A stretch of 64,000 nt of DNA from Candidatus Woesearchaeota archaeon. Its GTDB lineage: Archaea > Nanobdellota > Nanobdellia > Woesearchaeales > GW2011-AR9. Position numbers and translations under genes: made by a program. Shown here one piece after another: positions 27,220 through 36,403 of the stretch. The DNA is taken from contig CAMAVK010000001.1 of NCBI GenBank assembly GCA_945861715.1, forward strand, positions 1 to 64,000. Direction: 5' to 3'. Every line of letters starts with the position of its first letter. The first letter of the stretch is position 1. The notes beneath the pieces were generated by a model. The model ran no database searches, was not told where the DNA came from, and saw nothing but the letters and a program-made list of their open reading frames with translations.

Positions 27220-27873
27220 ATGACTCCAAAACAAGAGTCTTCTAAGGCAGCTGAGCCTGAAACCTTAGGAGAACCAGAAGAATTAGAACTCCTTCCACGT
27301 TTAACCCAAGTGGAAGAAAAAGACACTGACAAAAAAGGAAAGAAGAAAAAACCTGTTTTAGGTATCCTTGCTGGCGAACGTGTCATCACTGAAATTTCTG
27401 ATGATGCACGCGAACTCTACAATCAATCCAGATTTGGAAACCTCTCTGAATCAGGAAAAGTAGAACTTTCCTTACTCGAAGCCCTCTATCTTCTTGAACG
27501 TGGCAGATTACTTATCAAAAATGACAGTGGACGTGAAGTCATCTTTGAACAGTTCATAAAAAAAGCCCGAAAAGTAGAACCAAACTTCTGGATTCGCTAC
27601 TGCGTATTCCGAGACATCCGAAACCGTGGCTACATAATCAAAACTGCCCTCAAATTCGGAGCTGACTTCAGAGTATATGACCGTGGTGTAAAACCTGGTG
27701 AAGATCACGCGAGATGGATAGTATATCCCGTACATGAAGGTGAAACCCTCACATGGCATGAATGGGCAGCAAAAAACAGAGTTGCGCACTCGACCAAAAA
27801 GCGTCTTCTCATCGCTGTCGTGGACGACGAAGGCGACGTAAGTTACTGGGAAGCGAGATGGGTTCGACCATAA
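27220..27873 (+). CDS. endA: tRNA-splicing endonuclease
   Basis: EndA cuts pre-tRNA at bulge-helix-bulge sites. The C-terminal catalytic domain reads IRYCVFRDIRNRGYIIKTALKFG, a hallmark of the family, and supplies the three catalytic residues: Tyr153 (FRVYDRG), His163 (GEDHARW) and Lys193 or 194 (HSTKKRLLIAV). The 217-residue length fits the alpha4 homotetrameric type rather than the longer double-domain enzymes. The first 45 residues are charged and low-complexity (Glu/Lys), probably disordered. This gene is relevant to the two-intron tRNA-Trp at 62596. It is followed by a poly-T terminator. Confidence 0.95.
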   Translation: MTPKQESSKAAEPETLGEPEELELLPRLTQVEEKDTDKKGKKKKPVLGILAGERVITEISDDARELYNQSRFGNLSESGKVELSLLEALYLLERGRLLIKNDSGREVIFEQFIKKARKVEPNFWIRYCVFRDIRNRGYIIKTALKFGADFRVYDRGVKPGEDHARWIVYPVHEGETLTWHEWAAKNRVAHSTKKRLLIAVVDDEGDVSYWEARWVRP

Positions 27874-27892
27874 ACGTATCTCACTTTGATTA

Positions 27893-27906
27893 TTTTTTTT
27901 AATTTT
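27893..27906 (+). terminator. Poly-T terminator after endA
   Basis: TTTTTTTTAATTTT begins 20 bases after the endA stop codon and resembles the tract at 16901 and at 30447. Confidence 0.55.
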
Positions 27907-27997
27907 CATTGAATTTATAATTATAATTCTAAAACATTTGAAACATGTCTACCACCCAACACGAAATAATATAAACAACCACCCCAAATAGTATTAC

Positions 27998-28399
27998 ATG
28001 GACATCGAACAAATAGTTTCCTACCTCAAATCAAATTCTAACACCCCATTTCTTCTCATCCAACCAGTACAAACCGAACTACCAACTGCAGCTAAAGACT
28101 TCCCTCCTTTCATTCTTGCTGGCCATAATACCGGGTTTACAACCACAGACGCAGTTCAAGGTCATAGTTGGCACCTCGACACAGAGACAACCCCATTACT
28201 AAAAGTCAGATTCCACTATCAGGACAATATCTATTTACCTCACTTTGAAATCGAAAGACAATCTTCCCACCTCATCCTCCAAAAATTCCCCCCCGAACTC
28301 TGCATTGGAGCAGCCAACATTAGAGGATACAGCAGCAATCAATTTGGAAGATACCACAAACTTGCAGCTCCTGTAATCAATCAATTTCTACATTTATAA
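27998..28399 (+). CDS. Uncharacterised 133-residue protein
   Basis: I do not recognise a family. The protein is soluble and probably alpha/beta: MDIEQIVSYLKSN, a beta stretch PFLLIQPVQ, HSWHLDTETTPLLKVRFHY and a C-terminal GAANIRGYSSNQFGRYHKLAAPVI. A TATA box (about 27967-27976) at the proper distance before ATG suggests a single leaderless gene. It lies between endA and uvrB. There is no contextual clue to its role. Confidence 0.65.
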   Translation: MDIEQIVSYLKSNSNTPFLLIQPVQTELPTAAKDFPPFILAGHNTGFTTTDAVQGHSWHLDTETTPLLKVRFHYQDNIYLPHFEIERQSSHLILQKFPPELCIGAANIRGYSSNQFGRYHKLAAPVINQFLHL

Positions 28400-28502
28400 C
28401 TAATCGAATCGCCTATACAGAATTCTCACCCAAAACGATTATAAAACACCATAAATATTACTTATAAAAGAGCAATAGGCATAGCTCTGAAGATAAGAAA
28501 CC

Positions 28503-30428
28503 ATGACAGCTTCCCCCTTCCATCTCCATGCACCCTTCGCCCCAGCCGGTGGCCAGCCTGACGCTATTAAAAAGCTCATCGAAGGATACAAAAAATTTCC
28601 AACTCAAACTCTTCTCGGAATTACCGGTTCCGGAAAAACCTACGTCATGGCCAACGTCATTGAAACAATAGGAAAACCAACTTTAGTCTTGGCTCACAAC
28701 AAAACACTCGCAGCCCAACTTTACCAAGAACTAAAAGAATTCTTTCCAAACAACCGTGTAGAATATTTCATCTCATACTACGACTATTACCAACCAGAAA
28801 GTTATATCCCAACGAGCGACACCTACATCGAAAAAGAAGCAACCATCAACGAACAAATTGAAAAAATGCGCCTCTCAACAACTGCCGCCCTACTTTCAAG
28901 AAAAGATGTCATCGTCGTTGCCTCAATATCCTGTATCTACGGTCTTGGAAACCCTGCGGACTTCAAAGAAATCGCCCTCCCCCTCAAAGTCAAAACAAAA
29001 ACAACCAGACAAACTATCATCACTCAACTGGTTCAAATGCAATACGAACGAAAGGACATTATCGAATCAGGAAATTTTCGCGTAAGGGGAGACACAATTG
29101 ATATCTACCCTCCTTATGACACAAAATTAATCAGAATCGAACTCTTTGGTGATGACATAGATGCAATTGCCGAACTAGACCCTATTACCCAAGAACGTCT
29201 TCAAGAGATAAAAGAAACAACCATCTTCGCGGCCAAACAATTCGTCGTTCCCCAAGAAAAACAAGAACGTGCCATGCAAGCCATCCGAGACGAACTGGAC
29301 GCAACTCTTCCAGAGCTCCCGCCACTCGAAGCACAACGACTTGAAAAACGGGTAAAATATGATCTAGAAATGATGGATGAAATGGGCTACTGCTCAGGAA
29401 TCGAAAATTATTCGAGACACTTTGACGGTCGAGCTCCAGGTACCGCGCCTTACACCCTCCTCGACTACTTCGGAGATGAATTTCTATTCATTATCGATGA
29501 AAGCCATCAAACAATCCCCCAATCGCACGGCATGTACAACGGTGACTTTTCAAGAAAAAAGAACCTCGTCGACTTTGGCTTTCGCCTACCATGCGCATTC
29601 GACAACCGTCCACTTAAATTCGAAGAATTTGAGCGTCACTTCAAACACGTCGTCTTCGTCTCCGCAACTCCCTCAGACTACGAACTAAAAACGAGCGGCC
29701 AAGTTGTGGATCTCATCATTCGTCCAACAGGACTTCTCGATCCAATTGTAGAAGTGCGACCAATAACCGGACAAGTAAAAAACTTAATCAAAGAAATAAA
29801 GGAAACAACAAAACGAGGTTTCCGCATTCTTGTTACCACCCTCACCAAAAAAATGGCTGAAGATTTAACCAACTTCTTTGCTAAAGAATCAATAAAAGTA
29901 CGATATCTCCACTCCGAAGTACAAAGCTTAGATCGTATTGAAATCATTCGACAGCTCAGAGCAGGAGAATTCGACGTCCTCGTAGGAATAAACCTCCTGC
30001 GAGAAGGACTCGACCTCCCCGAAGTAGAACTCGTAGCCATACTTGACGCTGATAAAGAAGGATTTTTACGTAACACCAGATCTCTCATCCAAACAATCGG
30101 CAGAGCAGCACGAAACGCCAACGGCCGAGTTATTCTCTATGCAGATAGAATGACCGACTCAATAAACGAAGCGATTAAAATCACCAAAGACCGCCGAGCA
30201 GCCCAAGAAAAATTCAATAAAATTCATAACATCACACCAAAAACAATCCTCAAAAGTGTCAAAGAAAAAACCCGTGACGTCAAAGGAACAAAACACATGA
30301 GCCAAATCGACATCGAAAAACAAATCATCGAGTTTGACGCTGAAATGCACAAAGCAGCAGAGCAATTAGACTTTGAAAAAGCAATCGCATTACGAGACCG
30401 AATAGAAGACTTAAAACGAAGTAATTAG
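28503..30428 (+). CDS. uvrB: Excinuclease ABC subunit B
   Basis: UvrB is the damage-verification helicase of nucleotide excision repair. The Walker A is GITGSGKTYV (residues 39-48), the damage-binding beta-hairpin reads ISYYDYYQPESYIP near 90-104, motif II is IIDESHQT near 333, the GINLLREGLDLPEVELV block and TIGRAARN of helicase motif VI are present, and the UVR domain closes the protein (IIEFDAEMHKAAEQLDFEKA). The 641-residue length is close to the usual 660-670. This bacterial-type repair gene is widespread in a subset of archaea. uvrA and uvrC are not in the window. A TATA box at 28461-28470 precedes it. Confidence 0.97.
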   Translation: MTASPFHLHAPFAPAGGQPDAIKKLIEGYKKFPTQTLLGITGSGKTYVMANVIETIGKPTLVLAHNKTLAAQLYQELKEFFPNNRVEYFISYYDYYQPESYIPTSDTYIEKEATINEQIEKMRLSTTAALLSRKDVIVVASISCIYGLGNPADFKEIALPLKVKTKTTRQTIITQLVQMQYERKDIIESGNFRVRGDTIDIYPPYDTKLIRIELFGDDIDAIAELDPITQERLQEIKETTIFAAKQFVVPQEKQERAMQAIRDELDATLPELPPLEAQRLEKRVKYDLEMMDEMGYCSGIENYSRHFDGRAPGTAPYTLLDYFGDEFLFIIDESHQTIPQSHGMYNGDFSRKKNLVDFGFRLPCAFDNRPLKFEEFERHFKHVVFVSATPSDYELKTSGQVVDLIIRPTGLLDPIVEVRPITGQVKNLIKEIKETTKRGFRILVTTLTKKMAEDLTNFFAKESIKVRYLHSEVQSLDRIEIIRQLRAGEFDVLVGINLLREGLDLPEVELVAILDADKEGFLRNTRSLIQTIGRAARNANGRVILYADRMTDSINEAIKITKDRRAAQEKFNKIHNITPKTILKSVKEKTRDVKGTKHMSQIDIEKQIIEFDAEMHKAAEQLDFEKAIALRDRIEDLKRSN

Positions 30429-30446
30429 GTTCAATTATGTTTATGG

Positions 30447-30459
30447 TTTTTTTAATTTT
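30447..30459 (+). terminator. Poly-T terminator after uvrB
   Basis: TTTTTTTAATTTT lies 19 bases after the uvrB stop codon; its form matches the other T-tract terminators of this window. Confidence 0.55.
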
Positions 30460-30470
30460 GTTGAATCGCC

Positions 30471-31001
30471 CTAATCTAATATGCTAGAAGAAATCTTTTG
30501 ATATATCATCAAATCTTCGCAATCATAGACTTTTTGAAAACGCGGGAATTGTCTAGTCATAGTCTGCTGATACATTGGATGTCCCTCACGTTCATTTCTT
30601 TGTTCTGTAGGATTTAGGTGTAAAACCAGATGTCCTCTAATATTTACTGCTGTATCAATTGCTTCATATGTTTGTGGATTTTCAGAACCATCATATGGAA
30701 GAGGATATGTCCAAATAAACTCCCTAATTAATACTGCATCTAAATGAGAAACCTCAGCAGGAAGTGGTGGAATTGATGAGTTCAATAACCTTACATTTGA
30801 AAATGTTCGCAATTCCCGCATATGAACATGTCTTTCAAATGGATTGAGACGATCAACACCAATTACTATTCCTTCATCGGAAACAATCCCAGATAATCCT
30901 CTAAGAATATCATCTCTCTCACCATGATAAAGTTCAGCAACTCTATTCCCGTCCCTAACATATTCTTTTACTTTATTCCAAAAGTGCTCACTTAGTACCA
31001 T
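30471..31001 (-). CDS. Putative Rossmann-fold methyltransferase-like protein
   Basis: The 176-residue protein has a Rossmann-like order: VAELYHGERDDILRGLSGIV, then GIVIGVDRLNPFERH where an acidic residue ends strand 2, FSNVRLLNSSIPPL, LDAVLIREFIWTY and GHLVLHLNPTEQRNE. This resembles a small class I methyltransferase, but the Gly-rich motif I is not clear, so SAM binding is uncertain. It is a single gene convergent with uvrB. The assignment is tentative; it could be an inactive or distant relative. Confidence 0.6.
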   Translation of the reverse strand: MVLSEHFWNKVKEYVRDGNRVAELYHGERDDILRGLSGIVSDEGIVIGVDRLNPFERHVHMRELRTFSNVRLLNSSIPPLPAEVSHLDAVLIREFIWTYPLPYDGSENPQTYEAIDTAVNIRGHLVLHLNPTEQRNEREGHPMYQQTMTRQFPRFQKVYDCEDLMIYQKISSSILD

Positions 31002-31130
31002 ATTCCTAATGTAAATATTCTCATTTATAAAATCTTTGGAAATTTACTACGAGACAGTTAAAACGTGTCTCTGCCAAAAAAGATATCATAATTCAAATGA
31101 GTTATAAACCTAAAGATTCTATCTTAATTA

Positions 31131-31589
31131 ATGAAAATTCGAAATGCAACAATAACAGATATTGACCAAATCAATACATTATGGCTTGAATCTGCAAAGT
31201 ATCATCAAAAGTTCGATAAAGAAATGTATTCAAATATTTCTAAAAAAGATATCCAAGAACACTCGGAGTCCATAATAAAATCCATAAAAGACCCAACACG
31301 AAGTATTATTGTAATAACACAAGAAAGTAATGTAATAGGGTATATTTTAGGAATCATCATAAAGCGAAAAAAAGAAAAAACAGGAATATTAGCTGATATG
31401 ATGATCACTAAAAAATTTCAAAGAAAAGGTCTTGGAAGCATACTAATCAAAAACATCTTAAACTTTTTTAAAAAGAAAAATTGTACGAAATCTACATTAA
31501 ATGTATTTGAAAACAACATAATTGCCATAAATGCCTATACAAAATTTGGTTTTAAAAAACACATTTGCACAATGCAAAAAAAACTTTAA
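31131..31589 (+). CDS. GNAT family N-acetyltransferase
   Basis: A complete GNAT fold of 152 residues: MKIRNATITDIDQINTLWLES at the start, a beta-bulge strand region IIVITQESNVIGYILGII, and the acetyl-CoA pyrophosphate loop QRKGLGS at residues 97-103, followed by NAYTKFGFKK near the C-terminus. This length and order are those of the RimI-like branch, which acetylates protein N-termini or small amines. The substrate is not predictable. A TATA box near 31100-31109 lies about 25 bases upstream of ATG. The gene is convergent with the copper operon. Confidence 0.88.
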   Translation: MKIRNATITDIDQINTLWLESAKYHQKFDKEMYSNISKKDIQEHSESIIKSIKDPTRSIIVITQESNVIGYILGIIIKRKKEKTGILADMMITKKFQRKGLGSILIKNILNFFKKKNCTKSTLNVFENNIIAINAYTKFGFKKHICTMQKKL

Positions 31590-31605
31590 AAAGAAAAAAA
31601 GAATT

Positions 31606-31815
31606 CTATTTCTTCATCACAGTAACTTTGTACTTTCCGAGTCCTTCAACTTCTTTTTTAACTGTATCAGATGAAAACTCACCTTCAACAGACATCTTTT
31701 CCGCTTTCATATCAACATTGCAAGAAGTAACACCCGCAATATCCGATACAACATCTTCAATAAGCACTTTGCAACTCGTACAATGCATCCCTTTAATGCC
31801 AAATTCTTGTTTCAT
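31606..31815 (-). CDS. Heavy-metal-associated domain protein (CopZ-like copper chaperone)
   Basis: The 69-residue protein is a single HMA domain with the metal site GMHCTSC at residues 9-15 and the ferredoxin-like beta-alpha-beta-beta-alpha-beta order (KVLIEDVVSDIAGVTSCNVD, MSVEGEFSSDTVKKEVEGLG). Such proteins carry Cu(I) to P-type ATPases. It is the last gene of the copper operon and probably delivers copper to CopA or to the TauE-fusion protein. It is convergent with the GNAT gene. Confidence 0.9.
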   Translation of the reverse strand: MKQEFGIKGMHCTSCKVLIEDVVSDIAGVTSCNVDMKAEKMSVEGEFSSDTVKKEVEGLGKYKVTVMKK

Positions 31816-31860
31816 AATATCCCCCTCATCAAACTATGCTAATTCGAAAATTAAAAAAAT

Positions 31861-33249
31861 CTACTCAACCACATGGAATACTCCCGGCCCAGCCATTCCC
31901 ATCCCACACGTAAACCCTAAATCACCAACTTTAGTAGGAGTAAACGTAATCACCGTATCCTCCGTGCGAGACAATGTTTCTGTAATCTTCATCGCAGGTA
32001 ACACAAGCAATCGACCACAACCTTGAGCCTTACGTCCATCAATACGCCACTCAACTGGAACTCCCACTTTTACCGTAAACTCATCCGGACTATACGCAAG
32101 ACCAGTAACCTTCATCGATGCAACCTGTACTCCATTCACCACCGGAACCATCTCAACAGGAGTACCAGATGGAACCCCATCTCCCCCATTTCGAACAACA
32201 CTCGTTTGAACTAAAGTATACCCTGCTGAAATATTTAGAACGGCAAAAAATAACACGATAACTGCTGCAATCGTCATAAAATGTCGTTTAAAAGAACCGG
32301 ATCGAACACCACTAAGTAACCCGATTCCTAAAAATGCAGGTGTCGTACCAAGTGCAAACACAAACATAGTGAGCGCCCCAACCGTTGGATCAGCAGTCCC
32401 AAGTACATACAACTGAAGAGCTTGCGTGAACCCACACGGTAAAAAGAACGTCACAGTTCCAAACAAAAAACTATACCACTTATACCCAGACTCAACCTTG
32501 CTAGTTTTATCATACGCCTTATGAGCTAAAAATTTCGGCATACCAACATTAAAACGATCAAGCCATGGAAAAATATGAAGCATCTGAAGTCCAAGCACAA
32601 TCATAAACAAACTGACCGCAAACACAAGCAATCCAGCAACTATCGATGAAAGCGAAATAAGTGAGCCAACATATCCAACAAGTCCACCAAGAACAGCATA
32701 CGAAATTAAACGACCACTAACAAAAAAGAGATTAGGACTAAATCGTTGCCACTTACTTAAATTCGGATGCATCTCATTATATTTTGTTGACACCGCAAGA
32801 AGTAACCCGCCCGACACAGCAAGGCATGTTGATGTCGCAGCAATCAAACCCAACACAAAAATAAACCCATAACTCATATTATTGGTAATACCAAATTGAG
32901 ACAACAAATCTAGCTTTGAAAGAACGAAATAAACTGCAAGTAACACAATAGTAATTACCCCAATCTCAATATACTTAGACTTCTTTGAAACATGAGCACC
33001 GTCCACAGAACATGCCCCACCACGAGAAACCTCCCCTTCAGACTTTAAATGAAGAGTATATCCCTTCGAAGAAACCGCCTCAGCAAGCGATTCAAATGCC
33101 ACAAAGTCCTCACATTCAACCTCAGCAGACGTATACGCGCGTGACACATGAACGGAACAGACCCCTGAAACTTTACGTAGAGCCCGCTCTATGATCACTT
33201 CACAGCTTGCACAATGCATCCCTGAAATGGAACAAGTATATTTCTTCAT
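31861..33249 (-). CDS. HMA - TauE/SafE-like membrane - cupredoxin-like fusion protein
   Basis: Three parts are visible. Residues 1-65 form an HMA domain with GMHCASC. Residues 75-330 hold about six or seven membrane helices of the sulfite exporter TauE/SafE / cytochrome-biogenesis DsbD-like type (SGGLLLAVSTKY, FLPCGFTQALQLYVLG). Residues 365-462 resemble a cupredoxin strand pattern ending in FTCGMGMAGPGVFHVVE, with Cys and Met as likely metal ligands. A copper transport or trafficking role is inferred from the HMA and cupredoxin ends and from the operon. Transport direction is unknown. The upstream gap contains three 16-base tandem repeats next to a TATA box. Confidence 0.82.
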   Translation of the reverse strand: MKKYTCSISGMHCASCEVIIERALRKVSGVCSVHVSRAYTSAEVECEDFVAFESLAEAVSSKGYTLHLKSEGEVSRGGACSVDGAHVSKKSKYIEIGVITIVLLAVYFVLSKLDLLSQFGITNNMSYGFIFVLGLIAATSTCLAVSGGLLLAVSTKYNEMHPNLSKWQRFSPNLFFVSGRLISYAVLGGLVGYVGSLISLSSIVAGLLVFAVSLFMIVLGLQMLHIFPWLDRFNVGMPKFLAHKAYDKTSKVESGYKWYSFLFGTVTFFLPCGFTQALQLYVLGTADPTVGALTMFVFALGTTPAFLGIGLLSGVRSGSFKRHFMTIAAVIVLFFAVLNISAGYTLVQTSVVRNGGDGVPSGTPVEMVPVVNGVQVASMKVTGLAYSPDEFTVKVGVPVEWRIDGRKAQGCGRLLVLPAMKITETLSRTEDTVITFTPTKVGDLGFTCGMGMAGPGVFHVVE

Positions 33250-33300
33250 TATTTCACCATATAATATTAATCATTAATCCTATCAACGCAGCAACGTAAC

Positions 33301-33348
33301 AACCGACCAACTCAACAACCGATCAACTCAACAACCGATCAACTCAAA
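33301..33348. repeat. Three 16-base tandem repeats in the promoter gap of the TauE-fusion gene
   Basis: The unit AACCGATCAACTCAAC occurs three times in a row (33301, 33317, 33333); the first copy has C for T at position 7 and the third ends in A. The array sits between the TATA-like CTTTAAAAGG (minus strand, about 33355-33364) and the ATG at 33249, so it would lie at or just after the transcription start. It is a candidate regulator-binding array or leader element. Confidence 0.6.
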
Positions 33349-33404
33349 TACTCCTTTTAAAGCAAAGTAAACCATAATTCACAAAAACAAACAAAAAAAG
33401 AAAA

Positions 33405-33629
33405 CTACTTCTTTCCTTTGTGATGTGACTCGTGCTTGCCAGAGTGATCACTATGATCATGACCCCCACAACATCCACCACCCATCATCCCGTTTCTTCG
33501 CATCAAATACCACACAAGCACACCAACACCAATTAACAAAATTAATCCCATCACCATAAAGACCCCCATTGTTCCCCAACCATACGACCCATTTCCAAAA
33601 CCCATTCCACACCCAGTAAAATCAACCAT
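33405..33629 (-). CDS. Small membrane protein with Cys/His-rich tail
   Basis: The 74-residue protein has a Gly/Tyr-rich start (FTGCGMGFGNGSYGW), one hydrophobic helix (about residues 22-42) and a C-terminal tail with CCGGHDHSDHSGKHESHH, a high density of Cys and His that surely can bind metal. It lies 17 bases downstream of copA on the same strand. A role as metal-binding buffer or accessory of the copper ATPase is inferred. No named family could be assigned. Confidence 0.78.
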   Translation of the reverse strand: MVDFTGCGMGFGNGSYGWGTMGVFMVMGLILLIGVGVLVWYLMRRNGMMGGGCCGGHDHSDHSGKHESHHKGKK

Positions 33630-33646
33630 AGTTCATCCCCCCTTTC

Positions 33647-35908
33647 TTATAATTTCTTCATCCGCAACAAAAGCGCATTCGAAATAACACTCACCGAACT
33701 AAGTGCCATCGCGCCACCTGCAATAATCGGACTAAGTAACCATCCTGTAAACGGATACAATAACCCAGCAGCAACCGGAATACCAAGCACATTGTAAAAC
33801 AATGCCCAAAACATATTCTGTTTAATCTTCGCCATCGTCAATTTAGACAAACGAATAGCACGCGGTACATCCATAATACTATTGCGCATCAATACAATAC
33901 TTCCACTTTCTATAGCTACATCAGTGCCTGACCCCATTGCAATGCCAATATCAGCTACAGCAAGTGCCGGCGCATCATTTACTCCGTCCCCTACCATTGC
34001 AACTTTACCTTTGCGCTGTAACTCTCGAACATGCTTCGCCTTATCTTCTGGAAGAACGGATGCAAAATAATGAGTAATGCCAACTCGCTTCGCAATTGCG
34101 TGAGCAGTACGCTCATTGTCCCCCGTAATCATATACGGAATAATACCCATCTTCTTCAATGCAACAACCGCCTTAGCCGAATCCTCTTTAATCTCATCAG
34201 CTACAGCAATAATGCCAAGTAACTTCTTACCTGACGCAACATACATCACCGTCTTTCCATCCGTTTCAAGCTCACTAACTCGATTCTCAAGAGATCCAAA
34301 CACAACACTAGACATTTGCATCATCGCTTTATTACCAATAATATAGGATACCCCAGCAACACTTCCAACAACTCCTTTACCCGGAGTCGCTTTAAATGTA
34401 CCAACAGTAACCAACTGAATCTTCAACTCTTCAGCCCGCGCAACAATAGCATCCGCCAAAGGATGTTCTGATTTCTTCTCAATACTCGCAGCAGCCTTTA
34501 ACATGCGATCCGCATCAACCCCAGCAGAACATACAATCTCCGTAACTCGAGGCTTACCAACAGTAAGAGTACCCGTCTTATCAAACACAACAAATTTTAT
34601 TTTATGAGCCGTCTCAAGTGCATCTCCACCTTTAATTAAAATTCCATATTTCGCACCCATTCCCGTTCCAACCATAATAGCTGTAGGTGTTGCAAGGCCA
34701 AGCGCACACGGACACGCAATAACCAAAACAGATACCGCAGCAACTAAAGCAAACGCAAGACCAGCACCAGCAAAAACATACCACACTAAAAACGTCACAA
34801 TAGCAATCAACACAACAACTGGAACAAAATAACCTGAAACCATATCAGCAAATCGTTGAATAGGTGCTTTACGTGTTTGCGCATCTTCTATTAATTTAAT
34901 AATACGTGAAAGCGTCGTATCAGCACCAACCTTCGTAGCCTTAAATGAAAAATTCCCATGCTTATTTATTGTTGATCCAATAACCGCGTCGCCCTTCTTC
35001 TTCTCAACAGCAATACTCTCACCAGTTACCATACTCTCATCAATTGAGGAATAGCCAGATACAATTACCCCATCAACAGGAATTTTCTCACCAGGTTTCA
35101 CCACAACAATATCCCCAACAACAACAGAATCAATACTAACCTTCTCCTCTTTCCCATTACGAACAACCGTGGCAAATTTCGCTCCAATTTTCATCAACTT
35201 TGAAATAGCTTGTGACGTCTTACCTTTCGCCATCGCTTCTAGATATTTCCCAAGTAATACTAATGTTATCAACACGGCTGATACTTCAAAATACTGTTCA
35301 GATCCAAACCCAAAAGCAACTCCGAAAATGAGCACAAACGCCGAATAGAAATACGCAGCACTTGTTCCAAGCGCAATTAACGTATCCATATTTGCGGACT
35401 TATTTTTAAGCGCAGCCCACGCACCAGTATAAAATCCTCGACCAATATAAAACTGAACAGGAGTAGAAAGTGCAAACAATATCCATAACCGATATGGAAC
35501 ATCCATAAACACCATCCCAAGAAGAAACGCAGGAACTGCAAAGACCGCACTCAAAATAACAGTAAATTTCAACTCTCGTAATTCCCTACGTTTCATCATC
35601 TCAGCAGAATTACTCTTCCCATGATCTGACCCACCAGTAGATTGATCAACAGCACCATACCCTTTTGATTTAACTGCAGAAATAAGAGCATCAACAGACA
35701 CCAAAGACGAATTATATGAAACATCAGCTTTTTCCGTAACAGAATTTACAACTGCAGATATAACTCCTGGTACTTTAGTAAGCGCACGAGTAATAATAGT
35801 AGAACAACTCGCACAATGCATCCCACTAATAAGGAGGGTAGCATGATTATCTTTACTCTTTGGGCTACTAACCTGAATCCTATTAGTCTGAGTAATTTGA
35901 TTTTTCAT
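33647..35908 (-). CDS. copA: Copper-transporting P1B-type ATPase
   Basis: The 753-residue protein exports Cu(I) using ATP. It has an N-terminal HMA domain (GMHCASC, Cys32 and Cys35), eight membrane helices, the CPC motif in [15 protein letters not shown], the actuator TGES ([11 protein letters not shown]), the phosphorylation site DKTGTLT and the [10 protein letters not shown] hinge. [11 protein letters not shown] is the HP-locus. CPC with the HP-locus indicates the Cu(I) class. ATG 35908, with GGGG 11 bases upstream, is preferred; ATG 35923 is an alternative, and more upstream starts would overlap the regulator gene. The operon runs from the ArsR gene to the CopZ-like gene. Confidence 0.95.
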   Translation of the reverse strand: MKNQITQTNRIQVSSPKSKDNHATLLISGMHCASCSTIITRALTKVPGVISAVVNSVTEKADVSYNSSLVSVDALISAVKSKGYGAVDQSTGGSDHGKSNSAEMMKRRELRELKFTVILSAVFAVPAFLLGMVFMDVPYRLWILFALSTPVQFYIGRGFYTGAWAALKNKSANMDTLIALGTSAAYFYSAFVLIFGVAFGFGSEQYFEVSAVLITLVLLGKYLEAMAKGKTSQAISKLMKIGAKFATVVRNGKEEKVSIDSVVVGDIVVVKPGEKIPVDGVIVSGYSSIDESMVTGESIAVEKKKGDAVIGSTINKHGNFSFKATKVGADTTLSRIIKLIEDAQTRKAPIQRFADMVSGYFVPVVVLIAIVTFLVWYVFAGAGLAFALVAAVSVLVIACPCALGLATPTAIMVGTGMGAKYGILIKGGDALETAHKIKFVVFDKTGTLTVGKPRVTEIVCSAGVDADRMLKAAASIEKKSEHPLADAIVARAEELKIQLVTVGTFKATPGKGVVGSVAGVSYIIGNKAMMQMSSVVFGSLENRVSELETDGKTVMYVASGKKLLGIIAVADEIKEDSAKAVVALKKMGIIPYMITGDNERTAHAIAKRVGITHYFASVLPEDKAKHVRELQRKGKVAMVGDGVNDAPALAVADIGIAMGSGTDVAIESGSIVLMRNSIMDVPRAIRLSKLTMAKIKQNMFWALFYNVLGIPVAAGLLYPFTGWLLSPIIAGGAMALSSVSVISNALLLRMKKL

Positions 35909-35966
35909 AACTTTAATCCCCATTATATTATGTGCAAAGTATAATTCTCGAATCGAACTAAATACA

Positions 35967-36287
35967 TCAATGACACATCTTTCCATCTGGATGAACAACA
36001 TGTGAGCAATACATACTCATATGCGCATCAATTAATTCCATAAGTGGAGTTATCGTCTTCATATTAAGAGTATAAAATCGAAACTTTCCTTGGACTTCAA
36101 CCATAACCATACCACATTTCTCAAGCCGCTTCAAATTATGAGAGACCATCGTTTGTTCAAACCCAAGAGCCAAACAAATCTCATTCACATTCTTAGGTCC
36201 CGCTCGAAGCAAAATAATAATCTGTAGTCTATTAGGATTCGAAAGTGAACCAAAGAACAACTCATATGTAGCCATATCATGTTTCAT
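35967..36287 (-). CDS. ArsR family transcriptional regulator
   Basis: The 106-residue protein is a winged-helix regulator: [45 protein letters not shown] is the canonical helix-turn-helix, and GKFRFYTLN is the wing. The C-terminal region holds Cys and His ([15 protein letters not shown]) that could bind Cu or another metal. ATG 36287 is chosen because a TATA box is centred 25 bases upstream; the longer form starting six codons earlier is less likely. It is the first gene of the copper operon and probably represses it through the palindrome overlapping its own promoter. Confidence 0.9.
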   Translation of the reverse strand: MKHDMATYELFFGSLSNPNRLQIIILLRAGPKNVNEICLALGFEQTMVSHNLKRLEKCGMVMVEVQGKFRFYTLNMKTITPLMELIDAHMSMYCSHVVHPDGKMCH

Positions 36288-36300
36288 ATATGTCAAAAAC

Positions 36301-36317
36301 ATCATATGATATATAAA
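36301..36317 (-). promoter_or_regulatory. TATA box with overlapping palindrome, copper operon
   Basis: ATATATAAA (minus TTTATATAT, 36309-36317) is centred about 26 bases before ATG 36287. The perfect palindrome ATCATATGAT (36301-36310) overlaps its downstream edge, and further TCATATG-like sites occur at 36262 and 36284. This is the expected place for ArsR repression. Confidence 0.5.
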
Positions 36318-36403
36318 TCTTATGAAAGAAATATGAGAAATAACACAAAATCAGAAATCCTAACAAACAAAAAAATCAAAAAACACTAAATAAACAAAAA
36401 AAA

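Noticed and set aside
33301-33348. CRISPR array.
   Set aside because: Units are only 16 bases with no spacers and no cas genes; it is a plain tandem repeat in a promoter gap.
35909-36001. Longer CopA form starting up to 36001.
   Set aside because: It would overlap the ArsR gene by 35 bases and has no conserved residues; ATG 35908 or 35923 has better context.
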